This document shows, one piece after another, positions 21,116-28,071 of a stretch of DNA of 28,071 nucleotides. How positions within the stretch are numbered: position 1 is the stretch's first letter; each line of letters opens with the position of its first letter. Location: the NCBI GenBank assembly GCA_000697335.1, contig JNEM01016800.1, positions 1 to 28,071 on the forward strand, given 5' to 3'. The stretch comes from Conidiobolus incongruus B7586 (Eukaryota; Entomophthoromycota; Entomophthoromycetes; Entomophthorales; Conidiobolaceae). The translations under genes were made by a program, and so were the position numbers. Under the pieces are notes generated by a model that saw only the letters and a program-made list of their open reading frames with translations, did not search any database and had not been told where the DNA came from.

Positions 21116-21692
21116 TTATAAATTACTCCTCATTAATTTAGACATATAAGATATTTGGTTAACTTCAATCTGTTTATCTAATTTTTTATACTCCAATCCA
21201 ACATTTATTAATTGTTTTAATATCTTTTCTTAAATATTTAATATTCTTTCAATTATATTTAACTTTTTATTCCTTTTATCTTCTTTAAATATTCTCCTAT
21301 TTTACTTTACAATTCTGTTACTAATTATCAACTATATTAGGATATTTTTCAATATTAAATTATTTATTAACAGTTAATAATAACAATATATCGCTCACCA
21401 ATCATTATAATTTACAACAAAACTTGCTATATATCATATAGCTTAATATACAAATCTTAATATATTCGTTCTGTTATAATTTAATGTTTTTGGAAAAATC
21501 CTTCTATCCTATCCCATAAAAATTGTTAAAACCAATTCGATATAAAATTTTATTCCTTCAAAAAAAAAATATTCATCAAATCATTTATTAATAATTAAAA
21601 ACTAACTCAAATATTAATATATATTAATATATATTAATTAATTAATTAAAATAAATAACTGTTAAAAAATATAACAAATACTAGATATAAAA
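21116..21692. other. Intergenic between tRNA-Val and DIM1
   Basis: T-rich, very AT-rich DNA with no gene seen. It holds the tRNA upstream flank and the DIM1 promoter. A cluster of TTAATATA-like repeats lies at 21615-21650 just before the DIM1 start. Confidence 0.5.
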
Positions 21693-22894
<1,202 letters not shown>

Positions 22895-23256
22895 TCCAAA
22901 ATAGAACTAATCAATTATATAAACCTTGAAAATAGATTAACGCTCCATATAATAAATACTCATATATATTCTCTCATGTCATATCTTTAATCACTAATGT
23001 TAAATACCACGTATACCATTATTTATGAATGATCCTATTTATGTTTATTTTTTTTGGTTAATTTTTTTAAATTATTTATGATCTATTTTTAATATATTTT
23101 TATAAATAACATGGTGAATAAATAATAATATACACCATATATTAATAATAATGATATTAAATTAGCTATTGAAATTTGTTATATGAAAATTCAGGAAAAT
23201 ATCACGGAATGTTTCAAGTATTTAATTTCATGATTTGTGATTCAAAATGAAGTGAA
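22895..23256. other. Convergent intergenic region
   Basis: 362 bases between the 3' ends of DIM1 (+) and the kinase gene (-). It contains the DIM1 AATAAA at 22951-22956 and AT-rich DNA only. Confidence 0.5.
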
Positions 23257-26200
23257 TTAGCGATGACGCGAAGAGTGTCTCTCCCTGGATCTAGATCTGT
23301 GAGAAGCTTGATAATATCGTCGACTTTGAAAATAATCATCTCCACGTCCCCGATAAGATTCTCTGTCTCGACGAAATGAATGGAATCGATCTCTGTGATC
23401 TGTGTTTTGAGAGGGACGTCGTCGACCGCGATAATGTGGGTAATCTTTGTGAAAATCGCGATAATCCGAACTGACTTGCCAACTTCGATCCCTATCCCTA
23501 GAATCGGCCCTATCTGAGCGATTATGGTATTTGTGTGAATAATAATTGTAACTGGATTGTCGAGTAGGTGTGTTGGAACGAGAGCGAGAACGAAAGCGAG
23601 ATCTGCTGCGGGATCGAGATCTGGAGCTAAGTCGCTTGGATGATGATCTTGAGCGGAAGTCATATGGCGACTTGGATCCAGTTTTAAATGGTGAACGAGA
23701 GCGGGAAGGGGAGCGAGAGCGAGATCGAAGACTGGGAGAACGGGACCTAGAATGAGATACAGAACGAGAGTAACTCAAACTCCTATAAAACAGTTAAAAT
23801 TTAAAATAGCCAAAAATAAATTATAAATTACTTAGTATTGTTAGAATATGAAGAAGAGCGGGATGATGCTCTTGAGGCAGGCTGCTTTGGGACAGTTTTT
23901 CGACCAACTGTAGAGTGATATAGATCACGAGGTGGAGAAGAACGATGTACTAAAAATACGATCAGCTTAAAATTAGATAATAAATGGTTACAATGATTAT
24001 ACCTGAGGAAAAGGAAGGTCCTGGGGAGATTCCAATGTTATTTTCAAGACGATATGAATTATTTGGACTTCTAACTCTGTATCGATCTTGAAAGGAAGTA
24101 CCTTGCCCTTCAGTATTGGATTGAGGCTTATGAACTTGGATTGGGGAATTGGATAATAGTGGAGGTGAAAAGCATGGCCTCTGAGAATCATTTGTATTAT
24201 CATATTGTGCGCTATCAATAACATTATAGTCATTATTATCTGCACACTGAGGAGTTTTGATAATATCTCGATGAACTTTTGATGGATAATTTGGCGACGA
24301 TTGATTTATATTATCATTTTCATCATTTTCGCCATCTTTAAGTGGGGTACGATTCTTCTCCGAGCGATTTTCTGACATCTCGCCATTTTTATTCTTTCTA
24401 TTCTTAAGCTCAAATTCATGCCAATCACCATCAAGATTAGGAAACCTAGTAAATAAATCAATTTATATGCATTAAAATATCGCATAAATAAAATTACGGA
24501 TCGCAATTTTGAACTGAAGGCTTTTCAAGAGTGAAATAGGGATGATGAAGAGCTTTACGAGCAGTAATCCTCGTTGTGGGATCCATAGAAAGTAAACAAT
24601 AGGCCAAATTGAGGCATTCTGGAGTCAGTCTCCTAAGATAAAAATTGGGTTTAAAACCACAAATTAATGATAAAATAATGTTATTACTTTTGGTATATTT
24701 CCCTAAATTTATCTGTGTATTCTTGATTTGGCATGATAAACGAATACCAAGGTAAACTTTGTATTGATGGCCAAGTTTCGACAGTCGGAGTGCCCATAAT
24801 GCTAAAAATCTTATTTAATTGACTAATTTCGCTATTTCCTTGAAATAGAGCTTTTCTATCAAATAATTCCATAAAAATACAACTGTAAAAAGATTAAAAT
24901 TAATAAGTAATATTCAATAACGCAAATTTTATAATGAATTACCCTGCTCCCCACATATCAATTTCAGATTTATATTGGGTGGCTCCCATTAGGACTTCAG
25001 GAGGGCGATACCATAAAGTAATGACTCTATTCGTCATTTCCCAGTTACACTTATTATGAAAAGACCTCGCTAGTCCAAAATCTGCAATTTTTAAATCACC
25101 ATTTTTACTTAAAAGAATGTTTGAGCCTAAAGATAAGTTAGAACAATTTGATTAAAAAGGTTTTATATAATAAATACCCTTTAAATCACGATGTACTATG
25201 TTATGAGTATGAAGGTAGTCCAATCCCTCCAAAAGTTGATACATTAGGCGTTTAATATGTGTTTCATTGAGTAATAAGGTGGGATGTGCTAATAAACCTG
25301 TAAGATCGTAATCTAGGTACTCAAATACCATACAAAGGGAATCGTCTGTAGAGAGAAGTTCAATGAGCTGGACAACACGTTCGCATCGAATTGATTGCAA
25401 TAGCTTTATTTCTCTCAAAGCAGTGATAGGGAACTATTTGAGCAAGTTAATATATGTGAAACAATATATATATATATATAATAATCCACTTACTCCTTCT
25501 CTTTCAGATTCTAGGCGAAGTCTCTTCAAAGCAACGAGCTGTCCGGATATCTGGTTCACGGCCTTGTATACCTTACTAAATTAACAAAGACATCAAAGAT
25601 GTGAATAAACCAACTAATAATAAACTCAATTAGAGAGTTATACTAGACAAGAAAATTATGCTTACCCATATGTTCCTTCTCCAACTTGACCTATTCTTTT
25701 ATAGACTTTAATTGAACTATCGAAAATTGGCGGTGCTGTTGAAGACATTGAAGATGTCCTCTTTTTAGGCTAGAATGAAACTTGAGTTAAAAGGCATAAA
25801 TGTAATGTTTGTGTATAATAATACCTGAGGTGACGAGGGATTAATTTGGGGGCGTTTAGTAGATTCTGAATTGTTAATTTCTGCTTCGTATGACCTCTCT
25901 AGGATTGAGCCTGTGTTCATATTCATTATTTCACATTAATTGAATTTTAAAGACTTTCGCTATTACCTTGAGTAGAGATATTTTGGGATTGGTAATTGAA
26001 TTGAACAGATTTATTAAAACCATTGGAAGTATCTTGAGTGTTGCGAGTATAAGTTGAGGATAGAGTAGATGAATTTTGAGAATTCCACAAGCTTTGATTG
26101 ATAGAATCATCAGCAGAGTAAGTTTGGTAGGAATTAGCTAATAAATTAGTATCTAAATAAGATTTACTATTTAATTTGTCCAAGCTACTTGCAGTCTGAA

Positions 26201-26375
26201 AGTTTTCGTAATTGGTACTTGAAGATAGGAAAGAATCCGAAGAGCGATAGTATTTATCCTTATTCAGAGAATCGGAGTATGTCCAATTCTTCAACTCTTG
26301 AGAAGCGCTTGAGTGGGTTTCATCTTTGTAAGTAGGGAATCTTTGTGACTCTTGCTTTTTGTTATGACCGGCCAT
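23257..26375 (-). CDS. CDK12/Ctk1-type CTD kinase with C-terminal RS domain
   Basis: Eleven exons: 25967-26375, 25825-25910, 25666-25769, 25494-25575, 25178-25433, 24943-25126, 24688-24882, 24498-24632, 24003-24445, 23832-23949 and 23257-23782, giving 845 residues. Residues 1-180 are low-complexity (Ser, Asn, Gln, Tyr). The kinase domain is ~188-472: GEGTYG (195-200), Lys217, cyclin-binding PITALRE (229-235), HRDLKGSN (308-315), DFG (328-330) and T-loop Thr344 in [14 protein letters not shown]. This set marks the CDK9/CDK12/Ctk1 group. The [13 protein letters not shown] segment after the domain fits Ctk1-like kinases. Expected role: with a cyclin K/Ctk2-like partner, phosphorylating Ser2 of the Pol II CTD during elongation. 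Residues 673-845 form a dense Arg-Ser domain, a splicing-speckle type module, at the C-terminus. Exon 5's downstream neighbour begins mid-motif, so the catalytic loop is split by an intron. The intron upstream of exon 5 contains a 17-base AT repeat. Confidence 0.92.
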
Positions 26376-26962
26376 ACGATAAAAATCGTTGGGAATGAAG
26401 TGATAAGAAAAAGGAGACAGTTTGAAATATTTTAATTCAATTGGACTCGCTTCAATTTCAACAAAGAGAATGACATGAGATAAAAAAATTCTAAAGATGA
26501 AGTAAAATAAGTTACCTTAAATGAAAGCCCAGCAAATGGTGATTTAATAAAATATAAATAGTGTTAGTAATAGAATGACACTGTCACTAAAATTTAAAAA
26601 TTCATTTTGAATCAATTACCTTTTGATTGGCTCTTATTCTATCTATGAACAAATTTGGGAATTGTTGAATTTGACCCGTTAATATACACTATTAGATTTA
26701 ATAACGATGAAATATTATAAAATAATTAATCCTTGTTAAATGAAATAAATATCATCGAATTTTTTATAAGTAATCTATGAAATAAGACCACGATTATATT
26801 TCTATAAAACTTTAATTCATTTTGAGATATTATTGAAACTTTAAGATATGAAAAATCTATAGTTAGGTGAAAAAATATATACAATTTTATTCAAACATCC
26901 TAATATTGTAGGTTTGATTAGAAGTGAGGCATCAACTTAATAATGGCAGATTTTGGATATAA
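26376..26962. other. Upstream region of the CTD kinase gene
   Basis: About 590 bases. The first 250 are richer in G+C and likely hold the kinase leader and promoter. No further gene is supported. Confidence 0.45.
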
Positions 26963-27207
26963 CTATCGTAACTGAGAATAACATAATCCCTATTATATTA
27001 AATTTTATAATAAATATAAAAAGCTTTTTATTATCAATCCATTGGCTTGATATTTAGCGATCACTCACCAAATTGAGTTCAATGATTCCCACTTCTATTC
27101 CCCATTCTTTGTATGTCTGAGCTCTGATTATCTAAGAACATATATAATATTTGTTTTTCTTACCAATCTGGCGAAAATATCAAATAGATTATTGATAAGG
27201 AAGCATC
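26963..27207 (-). other. Possible small exons of an unidentified gene
   Basis: Weak candidate on the minus strand: three AG/GT-bounded pieces with matching phase at 27164-27207, 27069-27131 and 26963-26989 (ending in TAG). They would read INNLFDIFARL, then IIRAQTYKEWGIEVGIIELN, then GLCYSQLR. Central G+C is above background. Against: the first intron would be only 32 bases, far below the 48-70 seen in this window. No start codon is found upstream, and no family is recognised. It may be a gene remnant or chance. Confidence 0.2.
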
Positions 27208-27571
27208 CTGATCACGATAATAACTTAATATTTAATATTCAATTTAATAATTTAAATTTGTCTAATTGATAAGATTAAAAAATTAATCAAAAATTTTCAA
27301 AATTTAACTTTACAATCCAAATAAAAATTCAAAATTCATTTCACATATATTATTACCTGGATCTTCAAAACTTTATAAGAAAAATATTAAATTAAAATAT
27401 TTTCGAAATTTTAATAAAATTATATATATATATATATAATAATAATTAAATTACATTTTATAAATAATATAAATATTTTAAGTATTTAAATTTAAAATTT
27501 GATTACTTTATGATCAGTTATAAAATTCACATATAAAAACAGGGATAATATCGAGATTCTCCTAATGGAAT
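27208..27571. other. Very AT-rich spacer
   Basis: AT-rich DNA with a TA run near 27420-27440. Nothing coding is seen. Composition changes sharply to higher G+C just after 27540. Confidence 0.5.
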
Positions 27572-27860
27572 TGTCACGAGTCAACGTGACATTACCTAAA
27601 ATAGGATATAATAGGAACATTTAAAGTTCCACTTCCCTTGAAATAATCACTACAAGACAAAAGGACAAAGAAGACAAAGAAGACAAAGAAGGCCAAAAGA
27701 AGTATAAGAGAACACATCAGAATAGCTAGATGAGCTATTCTGGTCATTCCTTTAACAGATCTAATAATTAATAAATAAGTTCCTCAGAGTTATAATATTT
27801 TATTCACATTAATTAGCTATCATTATGGTACTGTTACGTTCTATTTTATCTCCTGTAACA
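27572..27860 (+). mobile_element. LTR-like segment (possible solo or 5' LTR)
   Basis: About 289 bases bounded by TGTCACG and TGTAACA, i.e. TG...CA ends, with a jump in G+C. It starts with a 7-bp hairpin (TGTCACG/CGTGACA, 27572-27591). It then holds three tandem copies of GACAAAGAA (27664-27690), a TATAAG box near 27703, a perfect 10-bp hairpin CAGAATAGCT/AGCTATTCTG (27718-27742) and an AATAAA near 27770. That order (TATA, hairpin, poly(A) signal) suits U3-R of a fungal Ty3-like LTR. The bases flanking the two ends do not match as a target duplication, and no primer-binding site is recognised after it. It may instead be the promoter and leader of the open frame starting at 27825. Confidence 0.3.
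27718..27742. repeat. Perfect 10-bp hairpin
   Basis: CAGAATAGCT and AGCTATTCTG flank a five-base loop AGATG. This is the strongest short inverted repeat in the right end of the window. It lies about 15 bases after a TATAAG box, so it would fall at the 5' end of a transcript from that box. Confidence 0.6.
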
Positions 27861-28071
27861 TTCAAAGAAGTTCCCCTCGCAGAGTCACCTCAGACATCAG
27901 TATTCAAATTAACATTTGTCCTGCTATGTGTAATGGTTAGCTGGGGAGGAACTTGGTTAACTACAGGAAGTAATCGCTGGATAATGCGTTTGTGTCTACT
28001 AATGAGTTGGGGAATCCTTATACATCAATGTGATGACTTCGTGGTGAATTCTTCAGCTCCTCATTGGCGGA
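27825..28071 (+). CDS. Partial open frame, probable membrane protein N-terminus
   Basis: An ATG at 27825 opens 82 codons that run off the window end. The frame is clearly richer in G+C than the surroundings. Two hydrophobic segments are visible: about 27-45 (FKLTFVLLCVMVSWGGTWL) and 51-66 (RWIMRLCLLMSWGILI), separated by a short polar turn, then a polar Cys/Asp stretch. This suggests the start of a polytopic membrane protein. I do not recognise the family. The first 12 codons overlap the LTR-like segment, so either that segment is really its promoter and leader, or the frame lies inside or next to an element. An intron beyond the window is likely, given its neighbours. Confidence 0.45.
   Translation, partial: MVLLRSILSPVTFKEVPLAESPQTSVFKLTFVLLCVMVSWGGTWLTTGSNRWIMRLCLLMSWGILIHQCDDFVVNSSAPHWR

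Noticed and set aside
23214-23663. Separate SR-protein gene downstream of the kinase
   Set aside because: The Arg-Ser exon joins the preceding kinase-tail exons with correct phase and a TATAG acceptor. There is no better independent start or promoter in between, so one gene is simpler.
23570-23755. Plus-strand Arg/Glu/Asp-rich open frame
   Set aside because: It is the complement of the Arg-Ser codons of the kinase tail. Its charged composition follows from the repeat.
25464-25480. AT dinucleotide run as a regulatory element or repeat array
   Set aside because: It is a short microsatellite inside a kinase intron. Similar runs occur through the AT-rich DNA by slippage.

Overview
This is eukaryotic nuclear DNA, very AT-rich (by eye roughly a fifth to a quarter G+C, less between genes), with compact genes cut by short GT-AG introns of mostly 48-70 bases. 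Introns often carry a CTAAC/CTAAT-like branch site shortly before the AG. The standard code fits every gene; the stops used are TAA and TAG. Gene content (a Dim1 rRNA dimethylase with NTPY, a soluble fumarate reductase fused to cytochrome b5, a Ctk1-like CTD kinase, an Sgf11-like SAGA subunit, Rpb4, a RINT1/Tip20 tether, CCT4) suggests an early-diverging, AT-rich fungus. Another AT-rich unicellular opisthokont or amoebozoan cannot be excluded. All splice models are hand-built from reading frame and splice sites.

Layout. 1-1550: an extremely AT-saturated, CA/TG-poor block without genes. 2161-3366 (-): a secreted protein of six four-cysteine repeats, family not recognised. 3367-8361: gene-poor, with one weak three-exon gene model at 6139-6814 (-). 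8362-10236 (-): intronless soluble fumarate reductase with a C-terminal cytochrome b5 domain. 11962-12729 (-): Sgf11-like zinc-finger protein, 3 exons. 13391-14048 (-): RPB4, 5 exons. 14773-16748 (+): CCT4, 8 exons, divergent from RPB4. 17136-19465 (+): RINT1/Tip20-like tether, 10 exons. 19543-20815: two decayed copies (-) of one gene family, the second clearly cysteine-rich, with a small GC-rich hairpin cluster at 19889-19958. 21042-21115 (-): tRNA-Val(AAC). 21693-22894 (+): DIM1, 6 exons. 23257-26375 (-): CDK12/Ctk1-type kinase with a C-terminal RS domain, 11 exons. 26963-27207 (-): weak exon candidates. 27572-28071: an LTR-like or promoter-like segment leading into a GC-richer open frame that runs off the window.

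The genes do not form one pathway. Three neighbours act in Pol II transcription (SAGA deubiquitinase subunit, Rpb4, CTD kinase). The rest are housekeeping functions: chaperonin, Golgi-ER tethering, 18S rRNA modification and anaerobic redox metabolism. The most unusual content is the four-cysteine repeat protein, the decayed gene pair, the RS-tailed CTD kinase and the AT-saturated left end.
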